From contig CAIMTB010000063.1 of the NCBI GenBank assembly GCA_903844265.1, forward strand, positions 1 through 44,821: a stretch of DNA of 44,821 nt, given 5' to 3'. Below are positions 1 through 8,500 of this stretch, piece after piece. The notes under the pieces are model-generated. The model did not search any database. It worked only from the letters and a program-made list of their open reading frames with translations, and was not told where the DNA came from. This stretch comes from an uncultured Verrucomicrobiota bacterium. Lineage in GTDB: Bacteria > Verrucomicrobiota > Verrucomicrobiia > Limisphaerales > CAIMTB01. Position 1 is the first letter of the stretch. Every line of letters begins with the position of its first letter. Made by a program: the position numbers and the translations under genes.

Positions 1-1
1 C

Positions 2-322
2 TTCGTCACCTTCATCGTGTTCGGGACGATGATCATCCTGAACCTCTTCATCGGGATCATTATGAACAGCATGTCCGAGGCCCACGCGGAGCAGGAACGC
101 CGGGTCGCCCGAGCGGACGTGTCGAACCCGGACCTTTTTACCCGGCTGGATCTTGCCGCCCGGCATCTGACGGAACTCCAGTCCGCCATGGCCGATCTGC
201 GTCGCGAACTCAGCTCTGCGCACCCGCCCCGAGTCTCCGTCGACCACTCCTCATGCCCACCCCACCCGCCATCGCAATCCATGCCGACACCCGCAACGCT
301 GACCTCGGGCCGGCCGTGCTGA
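2..322 (+). CDS. Voltage-gated-type ion channel, C-terminal fragment
   Basis: Only the last 106 residues are inside the window; the gene starts upstream. The opening residues (FIVFGTMIILNLFIGIIMNS) look like the pore-lining S6 helix of bacterial single-domain sodium channels of the NaChBac type. A polar, charged helical stretch follows (about residues 28-70), as expected for the cytoplasmic tail that forms a four-helix bundle. The last 35 residues are proline-rich and low in complexity. The reading frame overlaps the next gene by 70 bases if that gene starts at its ATG. Ion selectivity cannot be judged because the pore filter is outside the window. Confidence 0.7.
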   Translation, partial: FVTFIVFGTMIILNLFIGIIMNSMSEAHAEQERRVARADVSNPDLFTRLDLAARHLTELQSAMADLRRELSSAHPPRVSVDHSSCPPHPPSQSMPTPATLTSGRPC

Positions 323-921
323 GGCAGACCCTGTCGAGACAGCTCGCCCGGCTCGCCGCCGGGTTCGCGGATCGCCCGGTTCGATTCGGCGAACTGATCG
401 ACGTGCTGCAGCTCCGCGGCTACAACGCGGTGCTGCTCTTTCTCGCGCTCCCGTTCATCACGCCCGTCCCGTTGCCCGGATTCTCGACGTTCTTTGGGAT
501 TGTCATCGCCCTGCTCGGGTTGCGCATGGCCCTGGCGCAGTCGCCCTGGGTGCCCGAGTGCCTCCGGGCGCGGGAACTTCCTCCGCGCGTCTCGCCGAAG
601 CTCCTCCTGCTGACCAGTCGGCTGACGCGTCGACTGGAGAAGCTGCTCCGGCCCCGGTGGCTCTACCCTGAGTTCCCGGGCGCGCTGCAACGGGCGAGTG
701 GCGTGCTCATTGTGGCCTGCGGATGCCTGCTCCTGCTGCCGCTGCCGGTTCCCTTCAGCAATGCCTTCCCCGCGCTGACGATCGTTCTGCTCGCGGCCGC
801 CGGGCTGGAGCGCGATGGCCTGGTGTTCATCCTAGGCTGCGGTCAGTTCCTGCTTTGCCTCGGCTTCTTCGGTTTCCTGATCCTGGGTGGCTCCGAGGTC
901 TGGCAGCGTTTCACAGGTTAG
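253..921 (+). CDS. ExoD-family integral membrane protein
   Basis: A 222-residue protein with the ExoD pattern: an N-terminal amphipathic part containing 'FGELIDVLQLRGYNAVLLFL', a proline-rich loop (PFITPVPLPGFSTFFG) and several hydrophobic helices, including one with PLPVPFSNAFPAL. ExoD proteins were first linked to exopolysaccharide production in rhizobia; the biochemical role is unknown. The ATG at 253 overlaps the channel gene by 70 bases and has no clear ribosome binding site. A GTG at 316 overlaps the channel stop (GTGCTGA) and would suit translational coupling, losing 21 unremarkable residues. I am sure of the family, less sure of the start. Confidence 0.8.
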   Translation: MPTPPAIAIHADTRNADLGPAVLRQTLSRQLARLAAGFADRPVRFGELIDVLQLRGYNAVLLFLALPFITPVPLPGFSTFFGIVIALLGLRMALAQSPWVPECLRARELPPRVSPKLLLLTSRLTRRLEKLLRPRWLYPEFPGALQRASGVLIVACGCLLLLPLPVPFSNAFPALTIVLLAAAGLERDGLVFILGCGQFLLCLGFFGFLILGGSEVWQRFTG

Positions 922-1029
922 CCCACCCCCCGGGGAGGACTCCCTGCCGGCGTGCCACCGGACTCTTTGACGTGGCGTCCCAACGGGGGAAGATTGGGCA
1001 GTTTTCCGGCGGCCGTGCGCGGCCGCCCC

Positions 1030-1512
1030 ATGGCCGTTGGCAAGCTTATGAAATCAAAACGTCAGTCCCGCAAGCACCCGGAGATGTTCGGCTTCCTCGT
1101 CGCGTGGCTGGAGGAACGGACGGTGTGCCTGAAGTCCATCGATCTGGTGCTGCCGGTCCACCGCAACAACTGGCTGCGCCCACAGGTGGAAGAGAAGCTC
1201 GCTTCCTTGGACTTGAAGAAGCCGCTGGAGGCCGACTTACATTACCGCGTCACCCAGGCCTTGGAATTGTTCGAAGCCGTGCACTCCCGCCACTACCGTC
1301 CCCCGAAGGAGTGGAATGAACTCGAGCCATGGCTCTGTCGGGCCATGGCCTACTTCGTGCAGTCGGGCGACGCGATCCCGGACCATTTTGAGGATGGCTA
1401 TGAGGATGATCACCGCGAGTTCGTCGCGCTGGGCACCAGGCTTGGAGCGCTACTGGACCACTTCGACGCCTGGAATCGTCACTTCGGGCGGCGCCGTCCT
1501 CCCGGAGCCTGA
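1030..1512 (+). CDS. Hypothetical protein, possibly DUF1232-like
   Basis: A protein of 155-160 residues I do not firmly recognise. The frame is open from 952, but the first 26 residues look like translated spacer, so I prefer the ATG at 1030 or 1048. The body is charged and helical (EMFGFLVAWLEERTVCLKSI). A segment near the end, YFVQSGDAIPDHFEDGYEDD, resembles the 'Y.....D.IPD...GYLDD' signature of DUF1232/YkvA proteins, but no membrane helix follows. It stands alone and converges on the minus-strand operon that ends at 1653. Confidence 0.55.
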   Translation: MAVGKLMKSKRQSRKHPEMFGFLVAWLEERTVCLKSIDLVLPVHRNNWLRPQVEEKLASLDLKKPLEADLHYRVTQALELFEAVHSRHYRPPKEWNELEPWLCRAMAYFVQSGDAIPDHFEDGYEDDHREFVALGTRLGALLDHFDAWNRHFGRRRPPGA

Positions 1513-1569
1513 GGTGGGGCTGGTCTTGGCTCCCAAGCATCGGTCTAACCGGGGTTGCCACACGGCAGT

Positions 1570-1599
1570 GAGGCTCGAGGCCGGTTCCTATTGAGCCTC
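1570..1599. terminator. Hairpin between convergent genes
   Basis: The arms GAGGCTC (1570-1576) and GAGCCTC (1593-1599) are perfectly complementary around a 16-base loop. The site lies between the convergent gene ends at 1512 and 1653. No T-run follows on either strand, so it is at best a weak or factor-dependent terminator. Confidence 0.3.
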
Positions 1600-1652
1600 G
1601 CTTATCACGGTGACATGGGCACCCGTTAAAAACCAGGCCGTCGGGCGTCGGT

Positions 1653-3149
1653 TCAGGTTCCCCATCGTTCGCGCAATTCGAGGAGGAACCAACGGGCGAG
1701 GGCGCCGAGAAGCGGTCGCGCGCTGGAAGGCGCGAAGGTGAAACCCGGGATCAGGAGGCGCTGGCCGCGGTTCATGCTCCGGCCTCCGCCACGGGCATGC
1801 CGGGCGCGTGCGAGCACCGCAAGCCTGCGGTTGTACCAGCGCATCAGCCGGTACACCGGGATGGAAGGCCGTGTCGTGAAGGGAGGTTCCATCAGCCCGG
1901 CCTCGCCCCGGCGATAGGGCTGCGACGCCACGCCGAGGTAATAGCACCCGAGATCGAGGAGGAAGGCGATGCGCACGAGCTCGAAGTCGCCAAGGTACTC
2001 GTATTTGTCGCGGTAGATCGCGTCGAACCACCGGTCATACGAGGCCGTGAAATCGTCGTTGTACCGCGCGATCATCGCGGCCGGAGGATCGCCGTCCACC
2101 GCGTTCAGGATGAGTTCCTTCGCGCGCATCACGGTGAATGTCAGCCAGTCCATGCCCGGGCTGTAGAACGGATCAAGGAACCCCGCGGCATCGCTCACCA
2201 GAACGAAACCGTCGCCCGCGACCTGCGTGCTGCGATAGGCGAGATGCTTCCTCCAGTGGACGTCAGCCTCGATGGGCTCCGCGTCCTCAAGGAGCTCGCG
2301 CCCGGCCGGGTGCGCACACAGGAACGTCTTGAGCCGTGAGGCGATGGAACCTTCCGCGGGCCAGGAAACGATGCGTTCATCGAACACGACCCCGACACTC
2401 GTGTCACCGCCTCGGAGCGGGATCATCCACGCCCACCAGCCTCGTCCCATGAGGTGATTCGTCGCGGTGCCGCGCAGGCCTTGATGCGCCGCCGCCCAGG
2501 CGGGGTGGCGCCGCGCCAACTCGAGCCCGTCCCAGTCCTTCACGCCGCGCCATCGGGCCCATGCCGAGCAGGTGGGATGATCCTCGTTCGCGCGGTGCCA
2601 GCCTTCCTGGCGCGCGAGCAACGAGGCGAAGCCTGATGCGTCGACGACCCATCGGGCATCCAGCACACGGACCTCGTCGCCCTCCCGGACCGTGATCGTT
2701 TGTCGACCGCCTGGGCGGAGCTCGACTTTCTGGGCCACCGCGCCGCGTTGCACGGTGGCGCCTGCCGCGGCTGCCCGGGCGAGGATCTCCTCGTCCAGGA
2801 TGGCCCGGTCGATCTGGAAACTTGGGACGCGAGAGAGAAATTTTCCGCCGATCTCACTGCAGTCGGCGAGTGTCCGTGCCTGGTCGTCCGCGAACCAGAA
2901 CCGCAGTCCCTGCTTCATCAGGTGGTGATGTTGCAGGTGGTCGTTGAGGCCGAGCACCCGGGTGAGGAAGTAGGCGCTGACCTCGACCGTCGCTTCGCCC
3001 ACCTTGCGTCCGTGGCTGACCGTTCGCTCGAGGATGACGACCCGGAGTTCGGGTCGGTCGCGCAGGAGCAGCCAGGCGGTTGCGGCGCCGGCGAGACTGC
3101 CGCCGATGACGGCGACGTCGCATGAACTGGGGCAGGGTTCGGAGGCCAT
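1653..3149 (-). CDS. FAD-dependent oxidoreductase, flavin-halogenase superfamily
   Basis: A 498-residue flavoprotein. The N-terminal nucleotide-binding motif reads VAVIGGSLAGAATAW (about residues 12-26), followed by RKVGEAT (about 48-54), which matches the conserved GEAT/GES segment of the tryptophan-halogenase and geranylgeranyl-reductase superfamily. GWWAWMIPL in the middle resembles the WxWxIP motif of that group, and VSDAAGFLDPFYSPG is the second FAD-contacting region. The ATG at 3149 is preferred; a TTG at 3161 also fits and overlaps the upstream stop. It is the last gene of the minus-strand operon, 8 bases after the lipoprotein gene. Related proteins recur in aryl-polyene and flexirubin clusters. 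The substrate, and whether it halogenates at all, cannot be told from sequence. Confidence 0.8.
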   Translation of the reverse strand: MASEPCPSSCDVAVIGGSLAGAATAWLLLRDRPELRVVILERTVSHGRKVGEATVEVSAYFLTRVLGLNDHLQHHHLMKQGLRFWFADDQARTLADCSEIGGKFLSRVPSFQIDRAILDEEILARAAAAGATVQRGAVAQKVELRPGGRQTITVREGDEVRVLDARWVVDASGFASLLARQEGWHRANEDHPTCSAWARWRGVKDWDGLELARRHPAWAAAHQGLRGTATNHLMGRGWWAWMIPLRGGDTSVGVVFDERIVSWPAEGSIASRLKTFLCAHPAGRELLEDAEPIEADVHWRKHLAYRSTQVAGDGFVLVSDAAGFLDPFYSPGMDWLTFTVMRAKELILNAVDGDPPAAMIARYNDDFTASYDRWFDAIYRDKYEYLGDFELVRIAFLLDLGCYYLGVASQPYRRGEAGLMEPPFTTRPSIPVYRLMRWYNRRLAVLARARHARGGGRSMNRGQRLLIPGFTFAPSSARPLLGALARWFLLELRERWGT

Positions 3150-3157
3150 GGCGGATC

Positions 3158-3982
3158 TCAATACCAGGCGCTGCGGAAGATCTCGTAGACATCGACCCGG
3201 CCGCCGATGAAGGACAGCGTCGCCGGCCAGGTGAACCGGCCGTCGCTGGCGGTGAAGGTGAGCGTCGACACGCGGCTCGGATCATTAGGGTCGGCGGCCA
3301 GAAATTCGAATCCGTCGGCGGTTCGATGCCCATCGAAGACGAGCACCGCATGGTTGATGGTCAACTGCGGGAACCGCACGAGGTGCACCAGCGCGGGGCG
3401 ACCGGATTCGACGCGATTGAAAATGCGTTGCGCCTCGCGGCTCTCGCGGCGTCGGCCAAGCGGGAAGACCATGCGCCAATGGCCCCGTTGCGCGTAGCTG
3501 TCGAATGCAGGCCCACCGAGTTCCTGGAGAAGCGGGGCGTGGGTTTCGCTGAGTTCCCGGAGATTGCCGAAGCCTGGAATCACGACGCGATCTGCGGCGG
3601 GTGAAGACCGGCGCGGCGATCGGTGGACGATTTCGCGCACGAGCGCGCGAAGCCGGGTCGCGTCGGCGCGCGGTTGCGAGGGGGCGAACTCCGCGTGGTC
3701 GAAGAACTGCCGGTTGAGGCGTGCCACGACGAAGCAACGCAGGCTGTAGGTCGGCGGCGGATCACGTTTCTCGTGTGTCATGCCGCGGCCGTCCGGGGTG
3801 GGGCGGTACATCCACCGCGTTTCGTTCGCGAAGCCGACGGTGTCCTCGGGGAAATGAAACCTCCGCGTCGCGCTATTGGAGATGGCCGGGCCCGGGTCGC
3901 GTGAAACCGTTGAACAGGCCGTCAGGACAAGGGCGACGACGACCAGGCACGTGTTCCGGATGGCGTTCAAGGGAACCTGCAC
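3158..3982 (-). CDS. Putative lipoprotein with cysteine-peptidase-like motifs
   Basis: About 274 residues. A hydrophobic N-terminus ends in a lipobox (VVALVLTACS), so export and lipidation are expected. No ATG is available: candidates are GTG at 3982 or TTG at 3970, the latter with an AGG 7 bases upstream. The second half holds an 'INHAVLVFDGHR' strand and 'AADPNDPSRVSTLTF', which resemble the His and Asp segments of papain-like/C39-like folds. A candidate nucleophile is the Cys in YSLRCFVV, but its spacing is not convincing. It is cotranscribed with the flavoprotein downstream (8-base gap) and sits behind a repeat-filled 275-base gap. The function is unknown; the peptidase idea is a weak inference. 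Confidence 0.55.
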   Translation of the reverse strand: MQVPLNAIRNTCLVVVALVLTACSTVSRDPGPAISNSATRRFHFPEDTVGFANETRWMYRPTPDGRGMTHEKRDPPPTYSLRCFVVARLNRQFFDHAEFAPSQPRADATRLRALVREIVHRSPRRSSPAADRVVIPGFGNLRELSETHAPLLQELGGPAFDSYAQRGHWRMVFPLGRRRESREAQRIFNRVESGRPALVHLVRFPQLTINHAVLVFDGHRTADGFEFLAADPNDPSRVSTLTFTASDGRFTWPATLSFIGGRVDVYEIFRSAWY

Positions 3983-4033
3983 TTGCGGACAAACGTAAAG
4001 GCGCTGCGCTGGTCGGCGCAATGCATCCCGGTG

Positions 4034-4240
4034 CATCCACAGGGTGAGGGTAGCGCGTGCACTCCGCTGCGCCGTCGGGTGACGACGATCGCGCGGCGGG
4101 CAAGGGACTGCCCGCCCTCCTGACTGGGGCGAAAACCACCGGATGCGCCATTCGGGGGTGGGCAGGGCGTGCACTCCGCTGCGCGCCGTCCTTTGCGGAC
4201 ACACCCAGACGCGGCGCCCTCGGAGAGGCCACCGACAATT
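4034..4240. repeat. Dispersed repeat family 2, two copies
   Basis: Two related units lie here. One, at about 4034-4073, contains GCGTGCACTCCGCTGCGCC. The other, at about 4161-4240, contains the same core and continues through a CACACCCAGAC segment and GGCGCCCTCGGAGAGG. The second unit is closely similar over about 80 bases to 12114-12193. A perfect 8-bp hairpin (GGCGGGCA/TGCCCGCC, 4095-4116) lies between the units. The array fills the gap upstream of the lipoprotein gene. Nothing coding is visible on either strand. Confidence 0.7.
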
Positions 4241-4257
4241 CGGGGACGCACCGCACC

Positions 4258-4359
4258 TCAATCGGGCTTCGGTCCGTCGGCGGCGCGGCTCGCGACCCAT
4301 GCGGCGATCGCGGCGGCCGCGACCAGGGCCGGTGTCCTGATGTATTTCGATGATGCCAT
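4258..4359 (-). CDS. Small single-span membrane peptide (33 aa)
   Basis: An ATG at 4359, 9 bases after the dehydratase stop, opens a 33-residue frame: a basic start (MASSKYIRTP), an alanine-rich hydrophobic helix of about 15 residues (ALVAAAAIAAWVA), and a short polar tail ending at TGA. A purine-rich GTGAGATC lies just before the ATG, like the GAGATC before the ATG at 3149. The tight spacing inside an operon and the N-in helix pattern support a real membrane peptide. It could also be the decayed start of a longer exported protein cut by the repeat array downstream. I do not recognise a family. Confidence 0.45.
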   Translation of the reverse strand: MASSKYIRTPALVAAAAIAAWVASRAADGPKPD

Positions 4360-4368
4360 GGGATCTCA

Positions 4369-4851
4369 CTAGAGCGCCACCGGCGATCCGCCGAGCGTGA
4401 TCTCGGCTTCCATCAGCAACGTCACGCCCGCCGTCGCGCGTACACGCGCCTGTACCAGACCCGCCATCCGCGCCTGGATTTCCGCTTCGATCCGCACGGT
4501 CTGGCCCGGACAGATGCTCCCCTTCAGCCGGGCCTGCCGCACGCCCGCGAGCTTGAGCCCGTGCAACGGCGCCTGAGCCGGATCGCTCTGGGCCACCACG
4601 CCCGCGAGCTGCGCGCCGGCCTCAATCAACAGGACGCCCGGCATCAACGGGGCGCCGGGGAAATGACCGCGCAGGTACACCTCGTCGCCACGCAGCGTGA
4701 ACTCGCCTGCGCCGCGCTGCCCGCCTTTCAATTCAAGCAGACGATCCACGAACCGGAACTCCGCCCCGTGCGGCAGCCGCGCCAGAGCCGCTTCGAGTTC
4801 GGCGGGTGACGCGGACGGCACCGCGTCAGGCAGGTTGGATTCGCGGGTCAT
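4369..4851 (-). CDS. FabZ-like 3-hydroxyacyl-ACP dehydratase (hotdog fold)
   Basis: 160 residues with the FabZ signature: GHFPGAPLMPGVLLIEAGAQ (about residues 62-81), where His63 and Glu77 would be the catalytic pair that removes water from 3-hydroxyacyl thioesters. The length suits a stand-alone hotdog dehydratase. The ATG at 4851 follows the LolA-like stop by one base, so translation is coupled. Small FabZ-like enzymes of this type are regular members of aryl-polyene clusters, where they dehydrate the growing polyene. The primary fatty-acid FabZ is a less likely identity because no lipid A or fatty-acid genes are adjacent. Confidence 0.85.
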   Translation of the reverse strand: MTRESNLPDAVPSASPAELEAALARLPHGAEFRFVDRLLELKGGQRGAGEFTLRGDEVYLRGHFPGAPLMPGVLLIEAGAQLAGVVAQSDPAQAPLHGLKLAGVRQARLKGSICPGQTVRIEAEIQARMAGLVQARVRATAGVTLLMEAEITLGGSPVAL

Positions 4852-4852
4852 G

Positions 4853-5512
4853 TCAGGGAATCGTCGCACTCTTGTAGTCCGCAGGAATGTCCGTGGCGAA
4901 CCAATCGCCCGCGAGTTCGGGATTCGCCTGCGGCCGGGTGAAATCATTTCGCAGCACGGTCCCGTCCGCGAATCGCAACTCGGTCGAGCGCGGCCCCGGT
5001 TCGGCGACGGCAAAATCGAGCGTCACCGATTCCATGAAGCGGCGGGCCTCGGCGGATCGCGGCTGAAGAGCGAGTCGCCACCGGCCTTCCTCGAGCGGCG
5101 TCAGGCTGCGGATGTTGAAGCGCTCCGTGATCTCGGCGCGGTTGCGAGGAAACCCAGTCTCGAGCAGGGCGAGCGCCTCGCGCAGGGGGCCGCGTTGCGC
5201 GCGCAGTGAGATCCGCTCGGCCCGCTTGAGCCGCGGGTACAACACGAGCAGGTCGTTGGCGCCCCGGATCGCGAGGGTCTGCGCGGGTTGCCCGAGTTCC
5301 CATCGGAACCGGTTCGGCTCGGCGAACCAGACGCGACCGCTCGCGATGAGGGGTTCCTTCAGGACCGCGAGCGAACGCGTCTGCTTGAATTCCGCGGTCC
5401 ACGCGCGCAGGCCGGACTGCCGCACAAGCCACTGGTCGAGGGCGTCCTCACCGAAGGCACAGGCGGCCTGCACGAAGACCATCGCCGCCAGCCATCGTGT
5501 CGCGATCCTCAC
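4853..5512 (-). CDS. LolA-like outer-membrane lipoprotein carrier
   Basis: 219 residues from a GTG at 5512 that overlaps the exporter stop (GTGA). A signal peptide (TRWLAAMVFVQAACAFGED) is followed by a LolA-like pattern: 'AWTAEFKQTRSLAVLKEPLIASGRVWF', then 'PNRFRWELGQPAQTLAIRGANDLLVLYP'. LolA-type proteins carry lipids or lipoproteins across the periplasm. Divergent LolA copies of this kind are standard in aryl-polyene clusters, next to an MMPL exporter and a DUF3261 lipoprotein, as here. It probably carries the operon's lipid-like product rather than general lipoproteins; that is inference from context. Confidence 0.8.
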   Translation of the reverse strand: MRIATRWLAAMVFVQAACAFGEDALDQWLVRQSGLRAWTAEFKQTRSLAVLKEPLIASGRVWFAEPNRFRWELGQPAQTLAIRGANDLLVLYPRLKRAERISLRAQRGPLREALALLETGFPRNRAEITERFNIRSLTPLEEGRWRLALQPRSAEARRFMESVTLDFAVAEPGPRSTELRFADGTVLRNDFTRPQANPELAGDWFATDIPADYKSATIP

Positions 5513-8500
5513 GATGCCGCGGGCTTCTCCGGCCACACCGGGACGAAGTGAAACCATTGGTCAGCATGCTGTCGCAGCGCGGGCTCGAAGGCACGCAGGA
5601 TCTCCCCCGTGAACCGCGCCCGGGCCGCGCCCGATCCGAGTTCACGCCGATCATACGGCAACGCCGGAAGCACCTCCGCGCGATAACCGGGTCCAACCCT
5701 CACGATCGTCACCGGCAAAATCTCGCAACCCGAGGCCCGCGCCAACTCGGCCGGCGCGCGGGATCCCGCGAATTCCCTGCCAAACAAGTTGACCGGAACC
5801 GCGGTGGACGGTGCTGGCCGGTCGGCGAGCAGGGCGACGAATCCACCTTCCGCAAGCCGGCGGATGACCTCCACGAACGCAAAGGGTTGGTCGCCCACGA
5901 CGAGGGTGTCGATCCCCTGCACCGCACGAGCGGCCTGGCGACGCTCGGTGAACTTGTCTCCGGGTTCCGCCTGTGTGAGCACGAGCAATCGGCGACCGAA
6001 TGTAGCCAGGGACACAGCGCCAAGTTCCCAGTTGCCGAGATGAAGGGTCACAAGCAACACCCCGCGTTTCGTGGCCAGCGCCTTCTCGATATGTTCCCGA
6101 CCGCGAAGATCGATCATCTCCGCCGTGGCCACGAGTCCCGCCTCAAAACGCCAGAGGTCCGCAAGCTTTTCGCCGAATTTGCAAAAAACGCCGCGCGCCG
6201 TCCCTCGTGCCTGCCCTCCCACCAGCGGCTCCAGGTTGCGCACCACGATCTCGAATCGCTTGCGATCAAGTCGGCCATAGATCCCCGCCCCGATTCGCAT
6301 GAGGCCGCGCAACGTTCCCGCCGGAATCCAACGGGCAACGCCCACCGCAAAGACCCAGAGCCGGGGTCCGTAAAGCCGCGAGGGCTTCCCTCGTCCCGAA
6401 ATGCCTGCGCCCGGACCCGCGGGGCCGCGCCGACCCCAGAGAGCCCACCAGCCCGGGAGCAGGAACTGCGCAGTGGCCAGAACGCAGACGATGCCAACGG
6501 CGGACACGCGAGCGAGACCCGCGAGCCCGGCATTGGCAGACCACGCGAGCGAACCAAACCCTGCGACCGTGGTGAGCCCCCCAAGCCACAGGGCGCGACT
6601 GGTGCCGCGTCGGACTCGGACGCGATCGCCGTCGTGGCGAACGAGCGCGGTCTGCTGGTGGATGGCGTAATCGACACCGGATCCGAGCAGCAACGGCAGC
6701 GCAAGGAGGTTCATCAGGTTCCAACGCCAACCGGCAACGGCCATGAAACCCCACAGGATCAACCCCCCGAACAACAGCACGGCGAGGCTGAGAATGACCG
6801 CGCGCACGTCCTTGTAGGTGATCGCCAACGCCGCAGCGATCAGGGCCGTCATGGCGAGGGTCAGCCACGTCGCACGGCTGCCCGCCAGGTCACGCAGGCC
6901 CGGCCCGAGCGCTTCCCACGAGCCCGCCGCCACGCCGGACCCGACCGCCAACTCGATGTCCCGGACCACCTGCGTCGCCGACCTGTCCGGTGCGCCATGG
7001 ACCCTGCCCAGCGCAAACACACCTTCCTGATCGCGTGCAGCAACCTGTTCCCAGGCCCAACTCCCGGTGAGTCCTGGCGGGATCGGGGGGGTGTCGAGCC
7101 CGGCGAGACGCGCCATTTCCGCAAGGATGCGACCGGCGAATTCCACGGCGCCGCCTTGGAATCCCGCGGTGTTGAGGGCCGCGATGAGCCCCGCACGACG
7201 CGAGGCGATGGCGCCGATGGAATCCCGGTTCGCCGACCAGTTCGATGGGTTGGGCCAGAGCCGGTCGGGGATGTCGAACCCGCCGATCCGGCCGGCATCC
7301 TGGAGCCGCTGCAGAACCGGGCCCGCAACGCGCAGCGTGTTGGCAAGCGCCCCTTCGGTCGCTCCGCTGAAAACGAGCCACGTATCACCACCGCGCCGGC
7401 CCAACTCCTGCTGAACCTCATCCAGGGCGGCGTAGCTCTCACTGTGCGTCGGCCTCAGTGCGGCGGGAGAGATGTCGAACTGCGGCGGCCGCAGCGCGAT
7501 GGCGGCGCACGCCGCGAACGCAATGGCGACCGTGGCGGGTATCACCCAGCGAGTATCAAACCCCGCCGATGCGGCGACCTCATCGGTCGGTGAATCGGAA
7601 TGGGAAACCGCGGTCCTGCGAGTGCGCCGGAGGAAGGGTTGGAGGAACAGGAGCAGCATCACGACCGCAGCCACCGCGGTCCCGAGGGCCACGAGCGTGC
7701 CGAGCTGCGCGAGGCCCGGGACGCCCGCGGCATTGAGGAGCAGGAACGCCGCTGCCGTGGTGCCTGCCGACGCCACGATGGGCCGGGTGTGCGCGATGCG
7801 GATTTGTTCCAGGCTCTCCCCGGGTTCCGCCAACATCTCCTGGTAGAGCACGAGCCCGTAATCATCCACGAGGCCGAGCAGGATCGAGGCGAAACCGAGG
7901 CTCACGACGTTGAGGCCGCCGAGAAGCCAGCCGGCGAGTCCCAGCGTGAGCAGCAGCACGATCGCCAGCAGCGCCTGCATCCAAAGCAGCGGAACAATGC
8001 GCCGGTGGACCAGCGCAAACATGCACGCCACCAGCAGCGCCGTGCCACCCACCGAACCGCGCATGTCCTGCTCCATGTCGCGCGACGTCTCCGCCGCGAT
8101 CGCCGGCCCACCCGTGAACCTCACCCGCACCGCACCCTTCACCGATGATGTCTCCCGGACGCGCTTCACCTCGGCCCGGATGCTGTCCAGCCACCGACCC
8201 GCGGCGTCGAACCCGCCCAGGGACTGCGGCGGACGCACCTGCACGATGCGGAACCTCCCTTCCGGCGAAGCGAAAAAAGCGTCGCCCTCCCGGAATTCGG
8301 CGGCCAGCCGGGAATCCGCACCGGGCAGCTGCGCGAGTCCCAGCGGGTCGTAGGCGCGCCGCCCGATTTCCTCGGGAGACATCGAGAACTGAAGCGCGGA
8401 TCGCGTTTCCTCGAGGACGAGAGAAAGGTTTGTCGAGGCGAGGCGGCGTTCGAATCCGGCGACCGCGCGCGGGTCCTGGTTGAGCCATTGCCACGCGAGA

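Noticed and set aside
5497-7593. A 698-codon open frame on the plus strand
   Set aside because: It is antisense to the MMPL-acyltransferase gene, rich in Arg, Pro and His, and shows no domain motifs: a high-GC shadow.
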